Positions 24,409 through 36,200 of a DNA stretch of 64,000 bases are shown here, one piece after another. The stretch's first letter is position 1. Each line of letters starts with the position of its first letter. The stretch covers positions 6,806,001 to 6,870,000 of the forward strand of contig NC_064034.1 in assembly GCF_932526225.1 (NCBI RefSeq), given 5' to 3'. This DNA comes from Nematostella vectensis (taxonomy: Eukaryota > Cnidaria > Anthozoa > Actiniaria > Edwardsiidae). The position numbers and the translations under genes were made by a program. The notes below the pieces were generated by a model, which had not been told where the DNA came from, did not search any database, and worked only from the letters and a program-made list of their open reading frames with translations.

Positions 24409-27400
24409 ATGTTTGGACGCTGGAAACTCCAGAAAGAGGTTCTTTTAAGAGATGAGATAGGTTAGTATGGTATATAACACGAAGAATAGTCAGATACTGG
24501 TTTACAGGGGCCTTTGTTTCACCCCTGACTTCACCCACATTGATTCTGACGAAATTTTTTTATCTACAGGAATTGGCTCATGGCTAGAATATCAGCAAGG
24601 AATGCGCAAAGGTAGATAATTATAAAGCTATTTTGTGACGATTCAATGATTGTTAAGCCTTTTGCTAGCAGCACCAGCAGGTGCGAAAGTCCAGCAAATC
24701 TATCTCGGCGACACTCTTTGAGAAATATTGTTAGGATATGAATACATAGGCAGATTCTAGTCTGGTCGCAGCATTACTTACCTTGTGGGCCTCTGGCTGT
24801 AGCTAGTAAAGAAAAAGTAACATTTTCAGCAATTATGTAAAATTTTCAAACAATCATAAACTGTAAGTGAAAAATACTCTATAAATTTTCCGACTGCATG
24901 TCCAACTATTTTGTTGTGTTTTCAGAGTGGAAAAAACAGTGTCCTCTGGTGGAACTCTTTGAAAGAAGGAGATACCTTGACGCAATAAAAGAAAAATCCG
25001 TATCTGCAAATTCTACACAAACTGACACAGCACAAGATGGCACAACCAAAACAGAGATAGAGGAAACATCGAATAGTGAGCCTACAGAAAGGTCACACAC
25101 AGACAAGGATGATGACAGACAAAATGTAGAAACAGATAAAACTTGTAGCATTCAAAACTTAGAAACAAACAAATGTAGATGCGGGGAAACCTTAGAAACA
25201 GACAAAAGAGAAGGCGGACAAAATAAAGATACATCTAAGGCTAATAACACTGATGAGAATATGGAACTAGATTCCGAAATACACTTCCAAAAGCTAAACG
25301 ATAAAGAAGAAAATGGATTTGAAAAGGATCAAGAAACTTCGCGCACAAAATCACAGGCGAGCTCATCTAATTTGAGCTGTGCTAGATCAAGGCGAGAGGC
25401 AAGTGGGAGAGATTCGTCGGCGTCGAATCTATCCAATAAATCCAACCTATCGAGGAGGCTTTTTACTCCCAACATAACACCAAGGAAGGCATCAGATACG
25501 TCTCTAAGGCGCACCCATGCACTACTTCTATCTGAAGCTGATACAGCTTCTACTAAAACCAAGTGGGAAAGCCAGTTTTTCTTCCATTCTAAGGATTTTA
25601 TTAGAGTTAAGCACGTCGATCCTGTTTATCAAGACTATCTTACGAGAATCATGCGTTTTGAAGAGAAATTGAGAAGGCAGACGGATAGTAGGGTGAGTAA
25701 GAGCGTGCTTGAGATGCGGCCTGGAAGAGCTGAAAAGGAGAGGACGTCTGAGACACTTCGCCCTGTTGCCACAACTAGCGTCGTGTTCACACATGGAATG
25801 ATACAGCCTGTTAACGATCAATTCGCACCAAACAATGATAAACACTTGCGTAAGCAGAATATTTGTAACAGGAGAATACAGCTCCCGCCATTACTAAGAG
25901 AAGACTGTATGGAAAAAAGTAAAATTAAGCTTAAGGGCAAAAAGAGCGCGAGCTCGAGCAGCTCCGAAGGGACGGCGAGAAGCGTCTGTGTAAAACAAAA
26001 AAGGGAGGATCCAGAAACCAAACCCTTCACTTTAAATCTAGGGGATTTACAACAGAGTGGAGCAGAGCGTGGCACCAAGAATGACTCGGTTACCGTTAAA
26101 AGTGAGAGACAGACGGTAGTGAGTGAAAAAAAATTCAATTTTGACATTCTCGAGAAATACGCGTTTGTCCGTAATATCAAGCGTGGTGACAGCTTCAAGG
26201 AATACATGAAAAGCATACAGGAAATTCGTCAGAGATTTGGCCAGGAGCGCGCAATGCTGGCAGCGTCCCCGAGCGAAGCAGTTTACAGGGATAAGAAAAG
26301 ACGCTCCAAGTACGACGGCGTGCCTAACGAGGAGTTATCTTTCGAAAGCGTGCGCGCACTGTGGTACGAAGCACAAAGGCACAGGCTAGCGCGGCAAATC
26401 TCAGTTCAGAAGAATACCGGTCTCGCGTTAGGGCTGAAGGGAAAGAATTACATGGTGGTGACGGTGGACAGGAATAGGTGTGCATCCCACACAAGTGGGA
26501 AGCTAGGTGAGACAGCGACAAAAAGAGTAAGTAAACCTGTGGTTTAAAAGTAAGACAGAAAAACCCTGGGCTTCTGTGGATGTCTGGTATCCAAAACATT
26601 GTTTCACTGTTTTCGGATGGGTTGGAGATGATGATGACAATGATGATAATTGCTGGATGTGATAATGTTGATGATAATAATGTTGATTGATTCACTCACT
26701 CATTTATCAATTGATTGATTGTCTTTTGTTGTTTTAGTATACGTACTGTACTTTATCATCACGCTTTGTTTCCATTTTTGCAAGCCTCCAATACCAACGC
26801 AATTAATGTTGAGGTGTTGTAACTGAAATCTTCATTCAATACCCAGACGAGAGAGAATAGCGGCAGGATGTCCCCGTATTTTTGCCCCCGCCAGCGAACG
26901 AGAGAAGTGACGAAAAAGAAAATAGAAACCATCAATTATTTAAAAAGAGATTCAGCACAATATGAGAAAGAATCAAAAGAAAAGGAAGACGAGGGTCAGG
27001 GAGTTCTGGACATAAAAATAGGAGTCACAATGTAAGTAATAAGTCCCTTTGCGCGGGTTTCCTCTAGGGAAGAAAGTAAAGGGGGAAGTGAAATTGGAGT
27101 TTCGCTTTTCTTTTTTCTTTTTTATTTATTCAATTATCATTATCATTATTTTAAATCTTTTGCATATATTGATTATATCCTCATAGGAGTGACAATCGAG
27201 TGATATTGAAACAAAAACAAAACAAAAACAAAAAAGAGAGAGAGAAATAATCATGAATACAATAATCTAATATTTGGCCAGGCCGCTCCTAAGCCTTTAA
27301 GGCCTAGGCGGTTTTCATTACTGTTGTTTTATAGGCCGTTGTTTTATGCCCTAGAACTGTGTAAGTCGAAATTTCCGCTGTTCCATTTAAAATTGCAGGT

Positions 27401-27660
27401 ATTCGTGTTTATTACGTTTTGCTTGCCGCTTTCTTGAAAAAGAACCCTGAACACTAATGCTTCAAAGGTTTCCCGCATGATCGACCAGTGCTCTTTAAGA
27501 CCATTTTGAAAATCCATGTAGCATTTGGTATATGCTATCAGCGTGTCATTATGTAATTTTCAAAAGCACTTTCTTGTCATATCTCAGAGCCAACACTGGA
27601 CTGCGTTACAGCATCCCAGGGCGGTCATCGTCTAGCCATGAGTCCGGTCTAGGAGAATAA
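24409..27660 (+). CDS. uncharacterised 650-residue protein, five exons
   Basis: Exons 24409-24460, 24570-24611, 24926-26526, 26847-27031 and 27588-27660; every junction keeps frame and the sum is exactly 651 codons with stop. The start MFGRWKLQKEVLLRDEI sits 20 bases after an acceptor, so a non-coding 5' exon is likely. Residues ~35-55 (WKKQCPLVELFERRRYLDAI) and ~210-250 (around KHVDPVYQDYLTRIMRFEEK) look folded or helical. Between them lies a long Thr/Glu/Lys/Ser-rich, probably disordered region. A C-terminal third of charged helices includes YDGVPNEELSFESVRALWYE and a Lys-rich segment in exon 4. No signal peptide or membrane segment. I do not recognise the family; an intracellular scaffold-like protein is a guess. 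Exon 3 can read through its donor to a stop at 26547, giving a shorter alternative end. Confidence 0.75.
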
Positions 27661-28537
27661 TATCTGTACAATGCAGGTGAAACAGAGGGTCCAACATGCA
27701 CGGAAACGAGCACGCACAAGCAAACGCAGGTAAAAAATACGGGAATCAAGAAAACGATGTCGATAAGAAAAATTTTTTTGTGTGGAATTCGCGCAAAGTT
27801 TACATGCTATGAACAACTTAAGTCTTATACCACAGGCTTATTCTCAGTGAATTTTCTCGAACCCACTTGACTTGTTTGTTCACTAATTTCGGCATGTGTC
27901 TTGAGTGTTTTCACTGATGTGCTTGATAGCACAGGAAAACATAAAAAAAATGCATCAAAAGGCTGAAAGGTTAGGTGTTGGCAAGCCAAAAGCAAAATGA
28001 CAAAAACCTTGAATTGAGAAACTAAAAGAAATCTCGTTTTTGGCGATCAATAGATTAGCTCGAATCTTTATGTACCAAGGACCTTGGAACTGTTTTGCTA
28101 AAATTTGCGCTCAGATGAGGATATTTCACGCTTTTTTGCCTTAGCTCTGTGCGTGACCAATCGCGTCATAGCGTGACCATGTCACAGCCTCGCATTTTTG
28201 CACTTAAACGTAAACAATCACTCCCGCGAGAATCACGAGTTATATCAGTTTATGCAAGCATTATCTTCGGCTGAATCGTGCGGAATTTTCTGTAGTTGAA
28301 AAGATTAAGCTTTGCAAAGGTAAGTGACTACAAATTAGCTGCTTAGGTCAGAACTTTAAAAAGGTAATCGTAATATTTCTGAATCTTAATTTATATCACA
28401 AGCGTTAGCGGTTTAGATAGAAAAATCTTAGGGTTTAAGTAATCAATTTTAGTCTCGCGAGCATTCATGCATAAGCGCATCGCGTACTTTGATCAGTAAA
28501 TAATTTGGGTCACACATTCGGATAATAATAACATATC
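27661..28537. other. intergenic interval with a possible 5' UTR exon
   Basis: No coding exon found. Sequence ending GCTTTGCAAAG|GTAAGTGA at 28319/28320 looks like an exon end with a strong donor and could be the untranslated first exon of the candidate gene at 28538. Confidence 0.35.
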
Positions 28538-30473
28538 ATGTTAAAATATTATTTTTATTTCATTGCGTTGTGTTTTATAACATTAACGATTCGACCAAAG
28601 CAAACCGGCTCACTAGGGTTAGGTGTGGTTTCAGTAGGGATAATGTTAATATTTGCCTTACTTCCCCCGCATTCCCCTCCCCACACAACTAAGGACGGGG
28701 ATGAGCAAGGTGAGTACAAAGGATATGGACTTGACCGGAAAACTGAGGGCGGGGGTGAGCAAATGAGAGCAAGGGTGAGCAAGGAATATGGAAATGTTAA
28801 TGCGAAAACAGTGAAAAAAAATCGAGGATATGGCCGAGAATCGATCCTGTCCAAATCCGGTAAAAAAAGAAACAAATAGACCATACTTCCAGGCATGCGC
28901 TGAAACACCGTATGGCAGCATAAAGCTTTACGGCTAAGCTGGAGATTTCGGCCCCAGCACCGCTATCTAGCAAACTGTACAACACAAAAGAACCTGAGGT
29001 GTACCCGTGCATTAATGGGGAGGCAATAACCAGGATCCCAGCCCTGTCTTAGTCGATTACGCCACGCACAGCTCGCTGAGATCTACACTGAAAAATATCG
29101 GGGTCTTTTTCACGCTTGTGTCTCTTGGGAATGGGTGTGTTGCTATAGTAATGTAGTAATGTCGTCATCATGTGCAGCACACTACGACCTAGGTCTACAT
29201 TGCTGCCTTTAGCCTTTGTACTCCTTTGTCTAGTCACTCACGTGCATGTGACATTTCTTGTGACCAAAACAACAAAAGCATCAAGCTACATTGAAATGCA
29301 GACGTTTTGTGTTTAGGTTTTAGAAAATACTGTGATTAAACCTCTCGTAAGCTACTTTCCTCGAATTTCTTTGGATCATTTCAGATTCTAGAGCTCATAT
29401 TTTTCCAGGTACAGGCATCGGAAATGGGGGTCTCAAACATAAATATAGCGTTCAAAAATCATAAATCATGCGATTTGTGAGTCTCAAACGCTTAGACTAC
29501 GCACTTTGTAATAAAAAAGCTGAAGCACTTTGTTATAAAATCTGACGCACCCAAGGATTTTCACTATCGTATAGTATTTACCAATAAATAGTATGACAGA
29601 CAGCTTCGTCACCCATAGTTGATATTATTGTTTACAATGAAACTCTCGTGAAATGCTACCAGATCTGATATTCAATTCTGATTCCCTTTCGGAATTGCAA
29701 AATATGGCGCTTTACAAAAAAATGCTCAAGCTAATAAAACGGAAAATTCTAGTTTATTACAAAAAGTGTGTTAGTTTTTAAAACATTACGTCCTCAGTTT
29801 TATGGTCCGTATTCTTTGCTCACCCTTGCTCCCCTTTGCTCACCCATGTTCTCTGTTTATCGGCAAAGTTCGTTTTCCCGCCACCCTCTCTCCCCATTGC
29901 TAATATTTTTTTTAGATATCTTAATTTGTTTTAAATCAATACAAACATAACGTTTTAAGATAAAGGAACTCTCGAGAGCAATGAGGGTTCTTAAGGAATA
30001 AAGTACCGAGCACAGGCTGTTTGCGCCGGGTGCGCCAAAAATAAAACAAAAAGGACGGAAATGCTTGCGCACCCTTGGAGCAAGAGTAAAATGTTAATCA
30101 GTGCGTTTCTTGCATCCTTATTAGCTTCTTCACAAAACTGTAAAAGGTGGCCACGGTAGCGCACGTCTCACGTCGGATTTCATGGTTCAATCCTAATATT
30201 TAATATATAATATGTTGTTCATTCTTAGATAAAAACGGCAGCACCAAGAAACATAACGCTTTCCGTGTTACAAAAGTCTATGCTGAGCCTTACATTGATG
30301 CTGTTCCACCAATCAAAATCCGCCAATCAAAACGTGACGTCTACTTACTTCTGATGTTTGAGGAGTTGTGGAAATTCCTGCGAAATCTGACTAAAAACTT
30401 ATCCGGACAGAAAGAGCGTGGAAATACAGTTGCTATTTATATCAAGAACCTTGAGGTTGTAGTTTTCCTATAG
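28538..30473 (+). CDS. candidate small secreted protein, two exons
   Basis: Tentative model: 28538-28709 joined to 30229-30473, 138 residues, with donor CAAG|GTGAGT and acceptor ATTCTTAG and matching phase. The N-terminus (MLKYYFYFIALCFITLTI) resembles a signal peptide. The second exon is open over its full 80 codons and looks coding: it has mixed hydrophobic and charged residues, including RDVYLLLMFEELWKFLRNLT, and ends in the hydrophobic VVVFL before a TAG. No family recognised. Weak point: the first exon end lies within a dispersed repeat (GAGCAAGGGTGAGCAAGG-type), so the true first exon may be elsewhere. The second exon is the better supported part. Confidence 0.35.
28695..28800 (+). repeat. 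dispersed GGTGAGCAAGG-type repeat
   Basis: This segment holds GAGCAAGGTGAGTACAAAGG and later GCAAGGGTGAGCAAGGAATA. Inverted relatives occur at about 29805-29900 and 32075-32160, reading TTGCTCACCCTTGCT followed by CCCCTTGCTCACCC. Three copies in 3.5 kb suggest a short interspersed or foldback family. Confidence 0.6.
30145..30195 (+). mobile_element. possible tRNA-derived SINE head
   Basis: GGTGGCCACGGTAGCGCACG resembles a pol III A box region and GGTTCAATCC, about 35 bp downstream, resembles a B box (GGTTCGANTCC). A related block with GTGCCCGTGGTAGCGCGCTG and GGTTCCAT lies at 32750-32812. Not a tRNA gene: the arms do not fold properly. Confidence 0.35.
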
Positions 30474-30881
30474 AGGAAACGTTAATTAATGTGTATTTGT
30501 AATCGTAACAAAAGACTTTATTGAACCTGTCACTGTGCGGTTTGAAATCCGCGGCAAGTCATGTAAACAATCCGCGAAAATAAATTAAAAATTTAATTTT
30601 AGCCAAACAGTAAATCTCTTCGTTGTCAGAATACTCATTATATGTCGGTTAATAATTCGTAATCTAAGATTTTCCAAACAGTTTCGCGTGGGAATACCAT
30701 ATTTTTTTGGTGTTATGATGATACCGGACCTCACAAGTTCTTTCAAACCATCCCCCCCCCCCCCCCCCCTCCCCCACGGGTAATAAATGAGCGGTGCACA
30801 TATATTAAATCTTGCCTTGAAAGTTATATCATTGTTTTTCCTAATTAATCAGTCCAGGAAACATGTCAAGGCCACGTTTTT

Positions 30882-31684
30882 ATGTTAACCTGTACGCTTG
30901 TAACGGCTTTATCCAGTCTTATAGGAAACGTGCTTGTTTTTTGGTTTGTAATTGAGAGCCAGAAGCGACGTGAGTCAGCCGATAAAGTCTTTCTTCTGAG
31001 TAGAAGTCCTTCAACGACCTCCTAGCGACTTATCAGTCTGCCGCTTCATTATATGGGCGTAGAACATCATCTTGCCGAGTCGATGTGCTTTATTAAACTT
31101 TTATTCTGTTTTAACTGTCTTGGTGTTGGCCTGTTCACCTTATCCGTATTGTGCTATGATCGCTTTGAGTGCATCACGAAGTTACAACAACAGCGGATCC
31201 TTACTCCAGAGATGGCGAAGAAAGTAGCTGTCACAATCTATATCGCTGTATTTGCGTGTACTATTGCGTTTATGACTGGTTATGCAGTGGATGTATCAAA
31301 TGGGCAATCGCTTTGCAAAAGTCGAGACACACAAGGACCAGCAGGTCTAGTGACGAATTATGTTGTGGTAGCAGTAGTGACCGTCTGGATGATCACAATG
31401 CATATAATATGCGTCACGTCGTTATTTTGTGTCGGTCGCAGACTGAGAAACCATATCGAGTCGTCTGTGAAGACATTGCTTGGTAATCAGAGAACTGTAA
31501 AAGAAGTACGTGTAGTGTATATCGCGCGGTTCTGTTTGTAATATCTTATGACATTACTTGGATACCGTTTGCTACCGCAAGAGCAGTTTCTATGTTACTA
31601 CATTCACGCTGTCGTACTCTGTGTTTGCAATTTATTCCTTTCTGTTACATCATCACAGATAAAAGGATGATGGCGTGGTTGTGA
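30882..31684 (+). pseudogene. class A (rhodopsin-family) GPCR pseudogene
   Basis: Pieces of a seven-helix receptor lie in order but in different frames. 30882 onwards: TM1 with SSLIGNVLVFWFVIE, ending in a stop at ~31022. A second frame gives SFNDLLATYQSAASLYG (TM2 with N..D). The third piece, 31053-31541, is open and gives TM3-TM5 with the DRY-type motif YDRFECI and RILTPEMAKK. After a stop, another frame gives ISYDITWIPFATARAVSMLL and FIPFCYIITDKRMMAWL, matching TM6-TM7 with a degenerate NPxxY. At least three frame changes and no splice sites between the pieces indicate a decayed, single-exon receptor gene. Subfamily not assignable. Confidence 0.75.
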
Positions 31685-31745
31685 CGCAAAAGAAGGCGAC
31701 AAGTACAACCCGACCAGACGCGGGCGTGTCCACCCACAGTTACAC

Positions 31746-31985
31746 AGAATAGTACATTTAGCTTGAAACACAGCAAGGGCAACAACCATGATTAAGGACA
31801 GAATAGTACATTTAGCTTGAAACACAGCAAGGGCAACAACCATGATTAAGGAATGCCTAAAAGCAAACAACATCAACATACCCATCCACGAATGAATCAT
31901 TATACTTTAACGATATTTGAATGAATCATGATACTTTATTAACGATATTTGAATGAATCATGATACCTTATTAACGATATTAATT
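31746..31985 (+). repeat. short tandem duplications (54 bp x2; ~33 bp x3)
   Basis: A 54-bp unit containing AGTACATTTAGCTTGAAACA is repeated twice (31746 and 31800). From about 31889, a ~33-bp unit with ATTTGAATGAATCATGATAC occurs three times. Both follow directly after the GPCR pseudogene. Confidence 0.85.
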
Positions 31986-32179
31986 GAATGAAAGTTAGGG
32001 CCGTAGCTGGCACAGGTGCAAGGAGGGGATTAAGAGAGTATGAGTATTAGGAGAGTATGATGTTCGCCTGGTTATTCTTTTTACCATATTCCTTGCTCAC
32101 CCTTGCTACCCCTTGCTCACCCCTTTTCCGCTAAGTTCGTATTTCTCGCTCCCTATTCTCATCCCCTTTCAATATCAAC

Positions 32180-32589
32180 GTTGACTTTAAAAGCACACTA
32201 GCATACACACGTTAGCATCAGTCGGGCCAAGACGGAACGCTATAGCACAGTCTATTACCCTTGCAGTTTCGCAACCATGGACAGCTGTTTCGTGCTTATT
32301 AGGACTCGTGAACATGGCATAGCCGGTTTGCCTCAGTTAAACTGATCCATGTGGGATCTAGAGCTGCGACCGGGCTAGCGTGATGCCAATTGTGCGGATC
32401 ACGCATGCGACCTTTGCTAGTCTAAAACTCCGTCGGATAGCCAAACCATCCTTGCGAGTATGTATACATAACTGTGGACTTTAAAAGCACACTAGCATAC
32501 ACACATTCGCACCAGTCGGGCCAAGACGGGACGCTAGCACAGTCTATTACCCGTGCAGTTCGGCCATGCTGACGAGTCATTTTAAAGTC
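32180..32589. mobile_element. 410-bp element flanked by 9-bp direct repeats
   Basis: AATATCAAC occurs on both sides (32171-32179 and 32590-32598). The ends are short inverted repeats (GACTTTAAAA / TTTTAAAGTC). Inside, a ~90-bp block starting GACTTTAAAAGCACACTAGC is repeated directly near 32183 and 32476. The structure suggests a non-autonomous transposon; the left TIR and the duplication do not abut exactly, so the boundaries are uncertain. Confidence 0.5.
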
Positions 32590-32598
32590 AATATCAAC

Positions 32599-33240
32599 AT
32601 CAACGACAACAATAACCTTTTATTCACCCCAGGACAGATGCCAGAAAAACAGGTAGAATGTGCAGTAGGTCAGGAGACACCCCTCTCCCCCCCCCCCCCC
32701 CCTCCCCACACACACACACACACATATCTTAATTTTTTTAACAATACAGACAGGTGCCCGTGGTAGCGCGCTGTGGCAATGTAAAAAAAAAAAATACGGA
32801 TTTAATGGTTCCATACATTATACAAATATATATAATAATATAATGGTTCATTTTAATTTCGTCCCAGGATTCAACCCGTAAAGACAACGAAAGCAGCCAT
32901 GATTGAACATAAAGTAATTTACAAAATGCTTCTTAGATCTCTGTAAATTTTCATTATTTAGTGCCGTTCGAACCACGCAAGCTTTGTTTAAAGCACAATA
33001 GAGTGTGCCTCTTGTTTTATGGTCACAGGCAATCCAAAGCCAAATCATTTACTCGTAGGTTCTCATAATACCTCTCTTATTGCTATCCCAATGTCAATTC
33101 TATTAAAATTCAAATGGTGGCGAAATGTTAGGTAACGTAAATTCTTGAACATGAGTAAAACGAGAAGTAAAATTCCATATGGTATCCAATCATTGGTTCT
33201 CATGATTTAAGACAATGCAATTTGCCGAATCTATTTACTG
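32599..33240. other. 3' flank of the receptor gene, simple repeats only
   Basis: Contains a C-rich run and CA dinucleotides at 32684-32722 and a SINE-like fragment at 32750-32812. No exon seen. The rest is AT-rich and probably includes the 3' UTR of the minus-strand receptor gene ending at 33241. Confidence 0.5.
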
Positions 33241-36200
33241 CTAGTGCAGAACCAGAGTCCCGAGTATTGTCGCCAAAAAAGCGCAAGAAAAAAACAAGAG
33301 AAAGACCTTATCCATCCTTTCAGCGATTTGAAGCCAGTTCTCTCTCCAGTCAGCTGCATCATACCCGCGTGACTCCCACGCCGTGGGCGCAGGCCCCCCT
33401 GACCCTCGTCGGTTAAGATCGGGCTCTGAGATCGACCTGACATCCGAAACGCACATCGGAGCCGAAGGCTTTTGGCTCTTGATCCCGGTAAACCAGAGCA
33501 GTAAACGTGAAGGCGCTCCTCTCCCGTGATGGCACTTTAGTGTAATCCCAGTGGCCGCCAAGCAGAGCGCTACCAACACCATTGTGACCATGTAGTAGAT
33601 GCCCAGTAGAGGCGTGTAATCCGAGGTCTCGGGAAGAATATTTGAGACAAGCAAAAGGTAAACACTCATTGCTAAAAGGATGGTAATGCAAAGTCCGATC
33701 CGCTCGCCACAGTCGGGTGGAAGCAGGAAGTTGACGACGGAGAGAGCAGCGATGACTACACATGGTACGATCAGGTACAGGATGTGGTAGGTTGGCTTCC
33801 GGTCCAGGTAGAAAGTGAAGGTAACGTCAGAAAAGGGATGTGGGCAGCACGTGTAGTTCAACAGATAGCGCCGGGTTTCAACTTTGCGCAAAGACCAGTC
33901 ACCGTTCTCCACGTATCGCTCTACATTGATGAGATGAGTAAGTTAGTATTAGGATGCAAAAAAGCTGATATTGTGCAAATTCATAATTTACATACATAGT
34001 CAACTTTCTCGACTAACCCAACTTATCTCGTGAAATTCGCAGAAATTATAGACGTCTACAATAAAAGACCCCAAGTCTCGTAGTTTACAATAACCTTCGT
34101 CGGGGGTAGCCTCCTCCGCAGGCGTCCCAAGTGTTTGGTTCTTTTATATTAGGGCTTTTTTTTTTTCGATTCGGGATTTATGTTGCGTGATCAAGAATAA
34201 GCGGGGACCTCCCTTCTACCGGTTCAACTCGTTCTCAGTCCCCTCTCATTCATTAATAGTGCCGCAGGAAACCCTATTAATAAAAAAAATACTCAAAATG
34301 TTAAATAAATACCCTCGATATGCATGCGAAAGAGGCTACGACGGGCAAAAACATTTTTGGAATGACAAAAAAAATATTTTGCACTGACATGCAAGGGAAT
34401 TGCTGCAAAAAATAAGGTAGCACGCGATCCTTGAATAAGATTTATGGCGAGTAAATGATTGAGTGAATAAGTAAGGTATTCACCACCTGTATGGGAGTAT
34501 TGCTTATCAAGTAGATCCATTGATAGCAATCTGTTATCGTACGTCCAGGAGCCAAACGTCATGGAGCACGTCTGAGAGTCAAATGGGAACTTGGTGATGT
34601 CCAGCTTGCACGAGCTCTTAAATGTCGTCGGTGACATCCACGTGCACGTACCACTGCTATGAAGGATAATGAACGTCTTGAACTTCTCTGTGAACCCGGA
34701 AAGAGACAAGTCCGGGTCGCCGCTAAGACGGTGAAACTATGGGTTAGTTTACCGAGAACGGAGGCTAAACAGATGATTAAAACACAGTGATAAACAAAAA
34801 ACACTTAACATTGAATACAAGTGAGAAAGTGTCAAGAAGCAATAGCAAAAATTGGTTTGCTTGAGAAATAATTTGCTGATTTGATTGGAGTAAAATTTTT
34901 TGAACGCACTCACAGCTAGTCCACGCGTAGATCATTCATATGGTATTCACTGTGTGAAACAAAGATCATCAACCCTTCCAAAATACAAACACAAATCCAA
35001 CGGATTTCGAAACCGAAAGAATGTATTTTGACGTTTATACAAAAATGTGAGTCTCCTGAATCGTGTGTGATTGAAGCTTAACACTTACTTGTTGTACAGC
35101 ACGATATCGGGGACCCAGACGTCATTAAAAGTTACATGTAACGTGTGAACACCCCCATAGTCACTCTCATTCCATACGAGGAACGGGTTTTCCCATTTCT
35201 GTAACGTTAAAAAAGTGACAGTTCAATACAGGCACTGGCCGAGTGTGTGTGTGTCCCAGGAGGGGTGGCTCTTTTAACCCCCTAATCCCATTAAAAGGAG
35301 GATACTTCAATTTTATCTCAACCAAATTTTCCTTAAAGACAGCAGCTTCCAAAGCATGCGCATGCTGAGGACTTGACCGCTGGCCAGTTAACCGCTGACC
35401 AGCAAATCACTGAGGCGCCAAGCCGGAATAAGCGGCTTCTGTTAGTGTTTAGAATTTCATACAACTGCTATCCCTTAGGGGTGTTGATGTATTTTTCCGA
35501 TTTTGCTATCTCTTAGGGTATAAAATATTCCACTATTCCTTCGGGGTGTTTAACGTTTTTTTTTTTTTTTCGATTTTGCTATATTTTAGGGTTAAAAGTC
35601 CTTCGACAACAACAAATTTGCTATCTTTAGGGGAAAGAATTTATGTTGAGCACTACAAAGTGCGATCCCTTAGGGTTAAAGTTGATTTTGCCCCGTCTGA
35701 TTTTATCGAAGTTCGACACCCCCCACCGCAAAAATTACTTCTTTAGCTCAACACTAAATAAAAAATATATATTAGTACAAAGAAAATGAGTTTTTACCTG
35801 GACCACCCAGACATCTGTTATCAGGAGCTGATGCTTTGTGTTCTAAAATCAGGATAAATTTGTAAGTACCTATAAGGACTGATCTCTCGGGAGTTCTCAT
35901 CTTGTAGAGTTTGTTTTAGGGCTGATGATTCCCTGCGTTTATCAGCTGCGCGTATCCAGGATTTGCTGCGGGGGGAGGGGTGTACTCAAAGGTTCAGTGG
36001 AACCTGGAGTTTACTATAACCTAGATTTTACGATGGCGTTCCTTTCTCCCGGAGGAAATACAGTAAAATGTATAAGAAATTACCTCGATTTTACGATATT
36101 GGATACAACTATATTCTCGATTTTACGGATACAAATCTGTTCTCCCGAGCGTAATTTTAACCTCGATACAACGATATTACTGATTCTTTCTATCAACGTA

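Noticed and set aside
24898-24925. ATG at 24898 as start of the uncharacterised gene
   Set aside because: It lies in the intron before acceptor TTTTCAG; upstream exons at 24409 and 24570 join in phase.
28555-29012. Minus-strand ORFs opposite the candidate small secreted gene
   Set aside because: Low-complexity Phe/Ser/Pro-rich shadows with no motif.
30145-30195. tRNA gene
   Set aside because: Has A- and B-box-like motifs but cannot form the tRNA arms; better explained as a SINE head.
34908-34952. Possible extra nicotinic receptor exon on the minus strand between exons 4 and 5
   Set aside because: Acceptor and donor are present, but the required frame has a stop (GAC TAG). Exon 4 joins exon 5 directly in phase to give VLYNNGDPDL.
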